The notes beneath the pieces were generated by a model. It made no database searches. It saw nothing but the letters and a program-made list of their open reading frames with translations, and had not been told where the DNA came from. A stretch of 64,000 nt of DNA from Ancylobacter gelatini (GTDB lineage: Bacteria; Pseudomonadota; Alphaproteobacteria; Rhizobiales; Xanthobacteraceae). The stretch covers positions 246,308 through 310,307 of the forward strand of contig NZ_JAKVIL010000006.1 of NCBI RefSeq assembly GCF_022601675.1. The letters run 5' to 3'. Positions 51,301 to 59,153 of this stretch are shown piece by piece (within the stretch, counting starts at the first letter, position 1; each line of letters opens with the position of its first letter). Made by a program: the position numbers and the translations under genes.

Positions 51301-52284
51301 CGGGAGGGACATGCCACGCCGCTGGCGCTGCCGCAGGGCGCGGGACCGCCGGAACTGGTGGTGATGGCCCTGCCGACGCTGCCGGACGCCGATCCGGCCG
51401 CGCCTCCGCTCGCCTGGCTCGCCGCCTTCGCCCGGCCGTGGCCCGGAGCGATGACCCTGTGGCGCAGCGTGAGCGGGGCGAGCTTCGAGGCGGCGGCCAG
51501 CCTGCCGGCGCCCGCCACCATGGGGCAGACGCTGGAGGTGCTGGCGCCGGACGTCCCCTGGCGCTGGCGGCGGGCCGCGCGCCTTGATGTGCGGCTGCAT
51601 GGCGGCGTGCTTGCCGGCCTCAGCGAGATCGACGTGCTCGGCGGCGCCAACACGCTGGCGCTGGTGGCCCCCGACGGGGCGGCGGAAATCGTGCAGTTTC
51701 TCGATGCCGAGCTGATCGGGGCCAATAGCTGGCGGCTGCGTGGCCTGCTGCGCGGGCAGCTCGGCACCGAGGCCCGGACCGGCACGGCATGGCCGGCGGG
51801 CACGACGCTGGTGCGGCTCGACCGCAATCTGGCGCCGATCGCGGCCGGGCTCGATCCGCTCGGCCGATCCGTGACGCTGCGGGTCGGGCGCTCGGATCGC
51901 GGGCATGGCGATGCCGGCGTCACCGAGACGTCGGCGAGCCTGACCGCGCAGGCGCTGCTGCCGCTCGCCCCGGTCCATGCCCGCGCGCGGCGGGGGGCGG
52001 GAGGCGTGACGCTGGGCTGGACCCGGCGGACCCGTTCCGGCGGGGATTCCTGGGACATCACGGAGGTTCCGATGATCGAGGCGGGCGAGCGCTATCGGCT
52101 CGACATCCTAGCCGGCGGCACCGTGGTGCGCAGCTTCGAGACCGCGGCGCCCTCGCAGCTCTATGCGACTGCGCAGGAGGCCGCTGATTTCGGCGGGCCG
52201 CAGGCCGCGCTCGACATCCGCGTGGTCCAGCTCTCCGCCAGCGTTGGCGCCGGTGCGCCGCTGGACGCGCATCTGATCCTCTGA
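48370..52284 (+). CDS. GTA g15, megatron (host-specificity/TIM-barrel tail tip protein)
   Basis: This 1304-residue protein is the largest GTA component. The N-terminus has a Gly/Ala-rich part then a distal domain (PRVYGRARLAGQVIWAAPVE). A TIM-barrel-like glycosidase region runs at about 390-770 (EAMLIGSEFAALTRVRSGAG; FIGIDWYAPLADWRDG; KPMRLTEIGCAAVDKG). A phage tail tip domain and a C-terminal beta domain follow. It contacts and penetrates the recipient envelope. It is intact. Confidence 0.85.
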   Translation: MATLILGTAGAAVGGALFGPLGAVAGRALGALGGAVLDQALLTPGRHAEGPRLDDLGSMTSTDGAPMPRVYGRARLAGQVIWAAPVEEVIATQTQSSGGKSTGMGGGSRSTTYSYYGRFAVGICEGPVSRIGRIWADGQELDRQGLDIRVHPGGEAELPDPMIEAFEGAGNAPAYRGLAYIAFERLALAPYGNRLPQISVEVERAIGELENRLTAVTLIPGSSEFAYDPREVTRLEGPGAYEPENRHVTIAASDFDASLDQLLACCPNLQHVALVVSWFGTDLRAGQCQILPGVERRDKATRLGVLPLDWKVAGRTRADAYLVTQHDGKPAYGGTPSDDSVRRAIEALKARGLKVTLYPFVMMDIAAGNALPDPWSEAGTQPPYPWRGRITCHPAPGRPGSPDATAAAGAQVNALFGSAAPGHFAASAGQVAYSGPEEWTLRRMVLHYATLAVAAGGVEAMLIGSEFAALTRVRSGAGSYPAVSALTALAADVKSVVGAGTKVSYAADWTEYGAHVMEGGAHVRFPLDPLWASPAIDFIGIDWYAPLADWRDGDAHLDAQLFENGYERAYLAGNVNGGDGYDWFYPDEAARAAQARSPITDGAYGEPWVFRVKDLASWWGNPHHERVGGVRQAAPTAYAPGMKPMRLTEIGCAAVDKGANRPSVFPDAKSVESGLPPFSNGQRDDLMQRRHLEAMLDAFSSDGVNPPHGGLPGGRMVDPATLYAWSWDARPFPVFPRAEAVWADGANWRTGHWLTGRLGAAPLSELCARLAADFGVTDLDASRLTGVIDGYVVDRPTSARGALEPLARAFGFALAERSGALALRMRGAGTAIAIGDDDLVAVEGQPALGRVRTGEGELPLSVTLGFIEAAGDYRRATAGSRRLAGSARAEAALDLAMVADTGLAAGLAEMWLQDAWASRETATFALPPSRLALEPGDLVRLTRDGRDSLMEITGIEDAEARAVSARSIDPGVFRLAAREGHATPLALPQGAGPPELVVMALPTLPDADPAAPPLAWLAAFARPWPGAMTLWRSVSGASFEAAASLPAPATMGQTLEVLAPDVPWRWRRAARLDVRLHGGVLAGLSEIDVLGGANTLALVAPDGAAEIVQFLDAELIGANSWRLRGLLRGQLGTEARTGTAWPAGTTLVRLDRNLAPIAAGLDPLGRSVTLRVGRSDRGHGDAGVTETSASLTAQALLPLAPVHARARRGAGGVTLGWTRRTRSGGDSWDITEVPMIEAGERYRLDILAGGTVVRSFETAAPSQLYATAQEAADFGGPQAALDIRVVQLSASVGAGAPLDAHLIL

Positions 52285-52309
52285 ACCGCCAACAGGACCG
52301 ACACACGCC

Positions 52310-53005
52310 ATGAGCGAGACGACACCTCTTCTCGCGCTGCCGCTGCTTGCGGCCGCGCAGGCGCAGAAGCACGTCACCCATAACGAGGCGCTGACGCTGC
52401 TGGACGCGGCGACGCAGCTCGCCGTGCTCGACCGCACCCGCACCACCCCGCCCGGTGCTCCCGTCAATGGCGATCGCCATCTGGTGGCCGCCGGGGCCAG
52501 CGGGGACTGGGCCGGCCATGCCGGACAGATCGCGCTGTATGACGGGGGCTGGCGGTTTCTCGGCCCCCGCGCGGGCTGGCGCGCCTTCGTGGCCGCCGAG
52601 CGCCTCGACCTGATCCATGACGGCACCGGCTGGTCCGACCTGCTGGCCGGCACGCCCTCCGGCGGCGCGGTGGCGCTGCGGGCGGTGGAGGAGGAACTGG
52701 TGCTGGCCGGCAGCTTCGTCGCGTCCGCCATGGTCATCCCCAACCGCGCGATCTGCCTCGGCGTGGCGAGCCGCACCGTGACCGCGATCACGGGGGCGAC
52801 CTCGTACGGCGTCGGCATTGCCGGGGAGACCACCAAGTTCGGCGGCACGCTCGGCATCGCGGCCGGGGCGAGCAATGTCGGGGTGATCGGCCCTCAGGCG
52901 TTCTACGCCGACACGCCGCTGCGCATCACCGCCGCCGGCGGCAGCTTCACCGGCGGGCGAGTGAAGCTGGTGCTCTACACGCTCGCCTTCACCGCGCCGG
53001 CCTGA
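52310..53005 (+). CDS. DUF2793 protein, GTA head-spike or fibre-like
   Basis: The 231-residue protein has the DUF2793 landmarks: LLALPLLAAAQAQKHVTHNE, DGWSDL-like DGTGWSDLLAG, and GDWAGHAGQIALYDGGWRFL. DUF2793 proteins occur with GTA head spikes (Ghs type) in Rhodobacter, where they are encoded in a different locus. Here the gene sits directly after g15, so it is likely part of the particle. Confidence 0.75.
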   Translation: MSETTPLLALPLLAAAQAQKHVTHNEALTLLDAATQLAVLDRTRTTPPGAPVNGDRHLVAAGASGDWAGHAGQIALYDGGWRFLGPRAGWRAFVAAERLDLIHDGTGWSDLLAGTPSGGAVALRAVEEELVLAGSFVASAMVIPNRAICLGVASRTVTAITGATSYGVGIAGETTKFGGTLGIAAGASNVGVIGPQAFYADTPLRITAAGGSFTGGRVKLVLYTLAFTAPA

Positions 53006-53040
53006 GCCGGACCTTCACGTTCCATCCTCGGAGAACAGAC

Positions 53041-53346
53041 ATGCCCTATGATTCCGCCAAGGACCCCTGGCGCGGTGTCGCCGTCTCGCCGACCGGGCTC
53101 GGCCGTTCCGGCGCGCTGGTCGCGCCCAGCGATACGCTCGACCTTGCGCGTTACGCGCGCATCCGGGTGTTCGTGCCTTTGAGCCTCGCCTCGGCGCAGA
53201 TCAAGCTGCTGCCGGTGAACGCGGCCGATGACGCGCCGCTGACCCTGCCGCTGCCGACCGGGCAGGTGAGCGTGCCGGAATATCTGGTGCGCCGCGTCTA
53301 CGCGACGGGTTCCACCGCCGGCATCGTCGTCCACACCATCGACTGA
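53041..53346 (+). CDS. Spike-base-like protein (RCAP_Rcc01079 type)
   Basis: The 101-residue protein (DPWRGVAVSPTGLGRSGALV, VSVPEYLVRRVYATGSTAGI) resembles the spike base family typified by R. capsulatus Rcc01079. It is beta-rich and follows the DUF2793 gene, as its partner gene does in Rhodobacter. The family call is from memory. A strong hairpin follows. Confidence 0.6.
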   Translation: MPYDSAKDPWRGVAVSPTGLGRSGALVAPSDTLDLARYARIRVFVPLSLASAQIKLLPVNAADDAPLTLPLPTGQVSVPEYLVRRVYATGSTAGIVVHTID

Positions 53347-53350
53347 GGCG

Positions 53351-53390
53351 CCGGACCCCCGCGGGTCGTCTTTCGCGCCCGCGGGGCCGG
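53351..53390 (+). other. Strong hairpin between spike-base and fibre genes
   Basis: CCGGACCCCCGCGGG pairs with CCCGCGGGGCCGG across a 12-nt loop with a small bulge. No T-run follows, so it may act on mRNA stability rather than as a terminator. Confidence 0.4.
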
Positions 53391-53410
53391 AGATGAGGAG
53401 ACAGCCCCCT

Positions 53411-54223
53411 ATGCTCGGTATCGGTTTCGGCCTCGCCCGCGCGGCGCGGCACAGCGGTGGTGGCGCAGTGCTGCCCGAAGCGCAGGCGCTTGCCGCACGC
53501 ATGAGCACGGCGCCCACCACGGAGCGCCTCCGCCTCGTCAGTGCCCTGATCGGCGCATTGAAGGCCGGCGGGGTGTGGCCGAAGCTCGATGCGCTTTACA
53601 TCCTCGCCGCCCATGACGAGCCGGCGAGCCGGCTCAACTGGGCGCAGGACGCCTATGAGCTGACGGCGGTGAACTCACCGACCTTCACCCTCGATCGTGG
53701 CTGGCAGGGCGACGGCGCGACCAGCCGGCTGGCCAGCGGCTTTCTTCCCACCGGCGGCGGCAAAATGACCGCGACATCGGCGCATCTCGGCATGTGGTCC
53801 CTGACCAGCGTGCCGGTGGGCGCGGGCGGAACCTCGTATGATGTCGGCTACCATACCGGGACCGCCAATGCGCGGCTGAGCATCGCCCGTCCCGGCTCCA
53901 GTCCCGAGCGGGCGGCGCTGTTCGCGGTGCATTCGAGCGTCGGCATGGCCATTAACGGCACTTATGCGCGTCATGTCGCCTGGTCGCGCACCGCAAGCGA
54001 CCTTGCGACCGCCTATGCCGACGGCGCGGCGGGGGCGACCATGAGCGAGGCCGGCGGAGCGCTGCCGGGGAGCCCGATCGACGTGCTGCGGGCCGGCACC
54101 TTCTACGGCATCAACCAGATTGCGGTCGCGCACTGGGGCGCCGGACTGAGTGCGGCCGAGATGCTGATCCTGCGTGACGCGCTGCACGCCTATCTGATCG
54201 CCGTGGGAGCTGTCACGCCATGA
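53411..54223 (+). CDS. Fibre-like protein with jelly-roll-like C-terminus
   Basis: I use ATG 53411 (LGIGFGLARAARHSGGGAVL, 270 residues) with GAGGAG upstream. The LGIGFGLA start is typical of phage tail-fibre-type proteins in alphaproteobacteria. The C-terminal two thirds is beta-rich (VPVGAGGTSYDVGYHTG; FYGINQIAVAHWGAGLSAAE), like a LamG-type sandwich. It may bind a surface sugar. It overlaps the next gene by 4 bp. Confidence 0.65.
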   Translation: MLGIGFGLARAARHSGGGAVLPEAQALAARMSTAPTTERLRLVSALIGALKAGGVWPKLDALYILAAHDEPASRLNWAQDAYELTAVNSPTFTLDRGWQGDGATSRLASGFLPTGGGKMTATSAHLGMWSLTSVPVGAGGTSYDVGYHTGTANARLSIARPGSSPERAALFAVHSSVGMAINGTYARHVAWSRTASDLATAYADGAAGATMSEAGGALPGSPIDVLRAGTFYGINQIAVAHWGAGLSAAEMLILRDALHAYLIAVGAVTP

Positions 54224-54435
54224 TCATCCTGACCGAAAACCAGGCCGAAGCCGTGCGCGGAGCGACGGCGCCCGGCGCTGCCCTCGATCCGATCCCGCTC
54301 GCCGACGGTGTGAGCTGGGTGCTGCCGGAGGCGGTACTTGCCGATCCGGCCCACGCGCTGCGTCACGCGACGCTGGCCGGCCTGCCGCGGCGCGAGGTCG
54401 CGGCGGACGAATGGCCGGCGCTGGAGGGAGGCTGA
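54220..54435 (+). CDS. Small acidic hypothetical protein (71 aa)
   Basis: ATG 54220 overlaps the fibre gene stop (ATGA). The 71-residue product (ENQAEAVRGATAPGAALDPI, DPAHALRHATLAGLPRREVA) has no family that I recognise. Coupling to the fibre gene suggests a fibre-assembly helper. Confidence 0.5.
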   Translation: MIILTENQAEAVRGATAPGAALDPIPLADGVSWVLPEAVLADPAHALRHATLAGLPRREVAADEWPALEGG

Positions 54436-54559
54436 CCTCCGCTGCTGCAACGGGCAGCCGTCGCCGGCACCGGGCGTGTCGACGGCGGGATTGTTGCATG
54501 CTAGCTCTCCCGCCGGGTTCCAGGCCTCGGCACCGGAGCAGGATGGAGACGCGGTGACG

Positions 54560-55690
54560 ATGCAGGGAGGTCCGACGACCCCGGCAGGGTCGGCTGTGCC
54601 GGTGCCCGATGCGCTGGCGGTCACCCGCTTGCCGCATCTGCCGGATCTCGACGGCATTCGCGCGGTGGCGGTCGGCATCGTGGTGCTGGCGCATCTGGGG
54701 CTCGACCGCATCGTGCCGGGCGGGTTCGGCGTCACGATCTTCTTCTTCCTCAGCGGCTACCTCATCACCTCGCTGATGCGGATCGAGATGCACAATACCG
54801 GCCGCATCAGCTATGCCGGCTTCTACACGCGGCGCGTGCTCAGGATCATTCCGCCGTTCTGGATCACCGGGGCGTTCAGCCTCGCCTGCATCGGCGTCGG
54901 GCTGATCGGGCGGCCGATCGACTGGCAGGGCGTGGCGGCCGATGTGCTGTTCCTGACCAATTACACCGACGTCTACACCTCGCTGGACGGCTTTCCCGGC
55001 CTGCCGCTGTGGTCGCTGGCGGTGGAGGAACATTTCTACCTGTTCTTTCCGCTGGTGATCGGCCTGTTCCTGCCGCGGTTCGGCGCGAGGCGGCTGGCCC
55101 TGTGGTGCGCCATCGCCTGCGCGCTGGTGCTGCTGGTGCGGCTGGCGAACGTCTACGGTTTCGGCATCGTCGGGCCGAACGACAAAATGACCCATACCCG
55201 GATCGACTCCATCCTGTTCGGCTGCGTGCTGGCGCTGTGGCAGAACCCGGTGCTGGAAGGGCGCGCGGCGTGGCGGCCAAACCGGGCGCATGTCGGCCTC
55301 GCGCTGGTCGCGTTGCTGGCGATGTTCGCGATCCGCAACGAGGAATTCCGGCAGACCGTCCGCTACAGCGTGCAGGGCGCCGCGCTGTTCGTGCTGTTCG
55401 CCTATGTGCTGCAGAACCGGATACCGGTCGTCACCCGCCTGCTACGCTCGAAGGTGGCGCAGACGATCGGGCTGTATTCCTTCACGATCTACCTGGTGCA
55501 TTTCGTGTTCATCGGCATTGCCGAGAGCCGGTTCCCGGAGGCGCACGGCGTCCTGCGCGCTGCGTTCGTGATCCTCGGCACCTGGGCCTATAGCGCGCTG
55601 ATGTACCGGCTGGTGGAGCGCCCGCTGGCGCAACTGCGCCAGAGGATGAACCGCCGGAACGAGAAGCCGCTGCTCTCACCCGCCGCCTGA
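54560..55690 (+). CDS. Acyltransferase 3 (OafA/YrhL-type) membrane protein
   Basis: I use ATG 54560, with GTG 54554 (GGAG 5 nt upstream) as an alternative. The 376-residue protein has PDLDGIRAVAVGIVVLAHLG, with the catalytic His, GFGVTIFFFLSGYLITSLM and about ten TM helices. It is a typical O-acetyl (or acyl) transferase 3, acting on surface polysaccharide or LPS. Its place between GTA fibre and endolysin is unusual and suggests surface or receptor modification. Confidence 0.75.
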   Translation: MQGGPTTPAGSAVPVPDALAVTRLPHLPDLDGIRAVAVGIVVLAHLGLDRIVPGGFGVTIFFFLSGYLITSLMRIEMHNTGRISYAGFYTRRVLRIIPPFWITGAFSLACIGVGLIGRPIDWQGVAADVLFLTNYTDVYTSLDGFPGLPLWSLAVEEHFYLFFPLVIGLFLPRFGARRLALWCAIACALVLLVRLANVYGFGIVGPNDKMTHTRIDSILFGCVLALWQNPVLEGRAAWRPNRAHVGLALVALLAMFAIRNEEFRQTVRYSVQGAALFVLFAYVLQNRIPVVTRLLRSKVAQTIGLYSFTIYLVHFVFIGIAESRFPEAHGVLRAAFVILGTWAYSALMYRLVERPLAQLRQRMNRRNEKPLLSPAA

Positions 55691-55740
55691 GACGGCGCGT
55701 CCATCGCGGCGCGCCGACCTTTCAACATTCTGGAGCTGCC

Positions 55741-56541
55741 ATGACCGCGTCGAGCTTCGACGGGGCGCTTTCGCGCGTCCTTGTGCATGAGGGAGGCTGG
55801 TCCGACCACCCCCGCGATCCCGGTGGGGCGACCATGAAAGGCGTGACCCAGCGCGTCTATGACGGCTGGCGCCGGCGGGCGGGGCTGAAGACCCGCAGCG
55901 TGCGCCAGATCGCGGATACCGAGCTGCGGGCGATCTATCGCCTCCAGTACTGGGACGCGGTGCGCGGCGACGACCTGCCGGCGGGGCTCGACTATTGCCT
56001 GTTCGACGCGGCGGTGAATTCCGGCGCGGCGCAGGCGGCCAAATGGCTCCAGCGCGCGCTGGGCGTCACCGCCGACGGGCAGATCGGCGAGGCGACGCTT
56101 GCCGCGCTCGCGGGCCGCGACGTGGCGGCGCTGATCCGGGATGTCGGCGACCGGCGGCTCGCCATGCTGCGCGCGCTCTCCACCTGGAGGACGTTCGGGA
56201 CGGGCTGGTCACGGCGCGTGGCGCGGGTGCGCGAGGAGGCGCTGAGCCTCGCCGCGGGGAAGGCCGCCACCGTGCCGGTGCGGGGGATCGACGAGGGGGC
56301 GACGCCCAAGGCGCGGGCCGGCGACATGCGGCTGTCGCGCACGCCGGAAGGGGCGGGCGGGCTGATGGCCGGTGCCGGCAGCCTCGGCGCGGTGATCGCC
56401 GAACAGGCCGACCGCCTCGCGCCGCTGGCCGAGCTGTCGCTGCTGCTGCGCTGGCTGTGCGCCGCGCTGGTGCTGGCCGGCGTCGCGCTGACGCTGCACG
56501 GCGCGCTGGCGCGGATCCGTGCCGGGGAGGCGCGGGCATGA
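55741..56541 (+). CDS. GTA endolysin (GH108-type) with C-terminal TM
   Basis: The 266-residue protein has the GH108 landmarks: catalytic Glu17 in VLVHEGGW, DHPRDPGGATMKGVT, and a PG-binding segment (WLQRALGVTADGQIGEATL). A hydrophobic segment near the C-terminus (LLLRWLCAALVLAGVALTLH) may anchor or export it. It starts the lysis group with the two spanins that follow. Confidence 0.8.
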   Translation: MTASSFDGALSRVLVHEGGWSDHPRDPGGATMKGVTQRVYDGWRRRAGLKTRSVRQIADTELRAIYRLQYWDAVRGDDLPAGLDYCLFDAAVNSGAAQAAKWLQRALGVTADGQIGEATLAALAGRDVAALIRDVGDRRLAMLRALSTWRTFGTGWSRRVARVREEALSLAAGKAATVPVRGIDEGATPKARAGDMRLSRTPEGAGGLMAGAGSLGAVIAEQADRLAPLAELSLLLRWLCAALVLAGVALTLHGALARIRAGEARA

Positions 56542-56786
56542 GCGCGCTGCTCGGGCTGATCGCCAGCCCGCTCGGGCGCGCGGCCGCGCTGGTGCTCGCC
56601 GTGCTGGCGGCGCTGGGCGGGCTGTATCTCAAGGGACGGATGGAAGGCCGGGCGGCCTGCCTGGCGGAGGGAGAACGCGATGTGCTGGAGACGATTTCGC
56701 GCGCGGAGCGTGCGCGCGCTGGCGCTGCTGAGCGCGACGCTGACCCTGGGCGGTTGCGCGAGGACGACAGCTTCCGGCGCGACTGA
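56538..56786 (+). CDS. Rz-like inner-membrane spanin (i-spanin)
   Basis: ATG 56538 overlaps the endolysin stop. The 82-residue product has an N-terminal TM (AAALVLAVLAALGGLYLKGR), then a charged helical part (RDVLETISRAERARAGAAER). A lipoprotein gene starts inside it in another frame, the classic Rz/Rz1 arrangement. This is the most compact reading of the pair. Confidence 0.7.
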   Translation: MSALLGLIASPLGRAAALVLAVLAALGGLYLKGRMEGRAACLAEGERDVLETISRAERARAGAAERDADPGRLREDDSFRRD

Positions 56787-56904
56787 GGGCGCGTGCGGGG
56801 CGTTCCACGCCATCAGCTGGTCGCGCGCCGACACCGACCCCACCATCCGGCAGGTGAAGGCGCATAACGCCGTCGGCCGCGAGCTGTGCGGCTGGCACGG
56901 CTGA
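56680..56904 (+). CDS. Rz1-like outer-membrane lipoprotein (o-spanin)
   Basis: ATG 56680, with GGAGGGAG upstream, opens a 74-residue frame nested by 107 bp in the i-spanin gene. A signal peptide (VRALALLSATLTLGGC) with lipobox LGGC and a short mature part with three further Cys-adjacent segments are visible. It should join the i-spanin to disrupt the outer membrane at lysis. Confidence 0.7.
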   Translation: MCWRRFRARSVRALALLSATLTLGGCARTTASGATEGACGAFHAISWSRADTDPTIRQVKAHNAVGRELCGWHG

Positions 56905-56993
56905 CCTTGCGGCAGCGGCGAGACCTGACAGCGCCGCGCGGCAATGGCATGCTCCCCCGAATCGAGCCACCACGCCGATGCGGGGGAGAAACC

Positions 56994-57680
56994 GTGCGCC
57001 TGCTTGTTGTCGAGGACGATCCCGATCTGAACCGCCAGATTTTCGAGGCGCTCAGCGAGGCCGGCTATGCGGTCGACCGCGCCTATGATGGGCAGGAGGG
57101 GCATTATCTCGGCGAGAACGAGCCCTATGACGCGGTGGTGCTGGATATCGGCCTGCCGAAGATGGACGGGCTTTCCGTGCTGGAGGCCTGGCGGCGGGCC
57201 GACAAGAAAATGCCGGTGCTGATCCTCACCGCCCGCGACCGCTGGAGCGACAAGGTGCAGGGCTTCGACGCCGGCGCCGACGACTATGTCGCCAAGCCGT
57301 TCCATATGGAGGAGGTGCTGGCGCGCATCCGCGCGCTGCTGCGCCGCGCGACCGGGCACGCGGCGAGCACGCTGACCTGCGGGCCGGTGATGCTCGACAC
57401 CCGCTCCGGCCGCGTCACGGTGGATGGCAAGCAGGTGAAGCTGACCTCGCATGAATACCGGCTGCTGGATTATCTGATGCACCATGCCGGGCGCGTGGTC
57501 TCGCGCACCGAACTGGTCGAGCATCTGTACGATCAGGATTTCGACCGCGATTCCAATACGATCGAGGTCTTTGTCGGCCGGCTGCGCAAGAAGCTCGACG
57601 TCGAGGTGATCCAGACCGTGCGCGGGCTGGGCTATCTGCTGCTGCCGCCGGAAACCCCGCGCCAGGAGCCGCCGCGCTGA
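56994..57680 (+). CDS. feuP: OmpR-family response regulator, FeuP-like
   Basis: I use GTG 56994 (228 residues), with GGGGAG upstream. The receiver has EDD at 7-9, phospho-Asp51 in VVLDIGLP and Lys in YVAKPF. A winged helix follows (LTSHEYRLLDYLMHHAGRVV; NTIEVFVGRLRKKLD). The kinase gene overlaps it by 1 bp. The FeuP assignment is from the N-terminal pattern and synteny with ccm genes, as in rhizobia. The symbol is tentative. Confidence 0.75.
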   Translation: MRLLVVEDDPDLNRQIFEALSEAGYAVDRAYDGQEGHYLGENEPYDAVVLDIGLPKMDGLSVLEAWRRADKKMPVLILTARDRWSDKVQGFDAGADDYVAKPFHMEEVLARIRALLRRATGHAASTLTCGPVMLDTRSGRVTVDGKQVKLTSHEYRLLDYLMHHAGRVVSRTELVEHLYDQDFDRDSNTIEVFVGRLRKKLDVEVIQTVRGLGYLLLPPETPRQEPPR

Positions 57681-59053
57681 TGCGCGCCGGCTCGCTCGCG
57701 CTCCGGCTGTTCATCTCGGCCACGCTGGTGAGCGCGGCGGTGCTGATCATCACCGGCATCGTGCTCTCCACGGTGTATCGCGAGGCGGTGGAGCGGGCCT
57801 TCGACCGGCGGCTCGACGTCTATCTCAAGACCATCGTCGCCGACGTCGCCAATTCCGGCACCGGCTCCATGCCCGAGCCCACGACGCTGGGCGACCCGGT
57901 GTTCAGTTTCCCGCTCTCCGGCTGGTACTGGCAGATCACCCGCATCGACGGCCCGGCCCGGCAGGTGAAGACCGCGCGCTCGCTGCCCGAGGGCACGCTG
58001 CCGCTGCTGTTCGAGAAGAATCCCGACGCCGATCTTTCCGGCCTGCGCGAAGGCTATGCGAAGGGGCCGGCGAACCAGAACCTGCGCATTGTCGAGCGGA
58101 TCGTCGACCTCGGCGATGACGGGCAGTTCGCGGTGTCGGTCGCGGCCGATGCCGGCGAGATCGAGGACGAGGTGTCGGGCTTCAACGAGGCACTGACCGT
58201 GACGCTCGCCGTGGTCGGCGTGGCGATCCTGCTGACGCTGATCTTTCAGGTCGTGTTCGGCCTGCGCCCGCTCAAGCGCATGCTCGCCGGGCTCTCCGCC
58301 GTGCGGGCGGGCGAGGCGGAGCGTATCGAGGGCCGCTATCCGGTCGAGCTGGCGCCGCTCGCGGCCGAGGTCAATGCGCTGATCGACAGCAATCGCGAGA
58401 TCGTGGAGCGCGCGCGCATGCATGTCGGCAACCTGGCCCATGCGCTGAAGACGCCGATTTCCGTGCTGCAGAACGAGGCCGCCGCACGGGGCGACGACGC
58501 GCTCGCGTTCAAGGTGCGCGAGCAGGCCGAGGTGATGAAGGGGCAGGTGGCCCATCATCTGGAGCGCGCCCGCATCGCCGCGCGCGCCACGGTGACGACG
58601 ACGACCGAAGAAGTCGGCCCGATCGTGGAAAAGCTCGCCGGGACGCTGGCCAAGGTCTATCGCGCCAGGGGCATCGCGGTGGAGACCGACATCGCGCCGG
58701 GCCTGCGCTTTCGCGGCGAGCGGCAGGATATCGAGGAGATTCTCGGCAATCTCATCGACAATGGCTGCAAATGGGCGCGCTCGCTGGTCGAGGTGAGCGT
58801 GGCGCCGGCCGCGGAGGCGCCCGGTGGGCGGGCCTTCTTCACCCTGACCATCGACGATGACGGCCCCGGCCTGAGCGCCGGCGAGCAGGCGGAGGCGCTC
58901 AAGCGCGGGCGGCGCCTCGACGAGACGCAGCCCGGCTCGGGCCTCGGCCTGTCGATCGTGACGGAGCTGGCCGGGCTTTACGGCGGTGGGCTGACGCTGG
59001 AGCGCTCGCCTTTCGGTGGTCTGCGCTGCGTGGTGCGCCTGCCGGCGGCGTGA
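57680..59053 (+). CDS. feuQ: Sensor histidine kinase, FeuQ-like
   Basis: The 457-residue kinase has an N-terminal TM (FISATLVSAAVLIITGIVLS), a periplasmic sensor domain, and a second TM (VTLAVVGVAILLTLIFQVVF). A HAMP-like segment and the H-box NLAHALKTPISVL (His254) follow. N-box NLIDNGCKWARS, DDDGPGL and GSGLGLSI complete the ATPase. It should phosphorylate the upstream FeuP-like regulator. The symbol is tentative. Confidence 0.8.
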   Translation: MRAGSLALRLFISATLVSAAVLIITGIVLSTVYREAVERAFDRRLDVYLKTIVADVANSGTGSMPEPTTLGDPVFSFPLSGWYWQITRIDGPARQVKTARSLPEGTLPLLFEKNPDADLSGLREGYAKGPANQNLRIVERIVDLGDDGQFAVSVAADAGEIEDEVSGFNEALTVTLAVVGVAILLTLIFQVVFGLRPLKRMLAGLSAVRAGEAERIEGRYPVELAPLAAEVNALIDSNREIVERARMHVGNLAHALKTPISVLQNEAAARGDDALAFKVREQAEVMKGQVAHHLERARIAARATVTTTTEEVGPIVEKLAGTLAKVYRARGIAVETDIAPGLRFRGERQDIEEILGNLIDNGCKWARSLVEVSVAPAAEAPGGRAFFTLTIDDDGPGLSAGEQAEALKRGRRLDETQPGSGLGLSIVTELAGLYGGGLTLERSPFGGLRCVVRLPAA

Positions 59054-59153
59054 TGCGTGCGCCGCCCGAGCCGTGGTTTTGCCCTATTCCTCTCGCTTTC
59101 TGCCCCCGGAACCGGCTAGTTTGGGCTGAATTGGATTCTGGGAGACCTGTTTT

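Noticed and set aside
47938..51978. A very long leftward open frame opposite GTA g14-g15 (about 1346 codons)
   Set aside because: It is antisense to the megatron gene, is Arg/His/Pro-rich and has no domain pattern; it is a GC-rich shadow.
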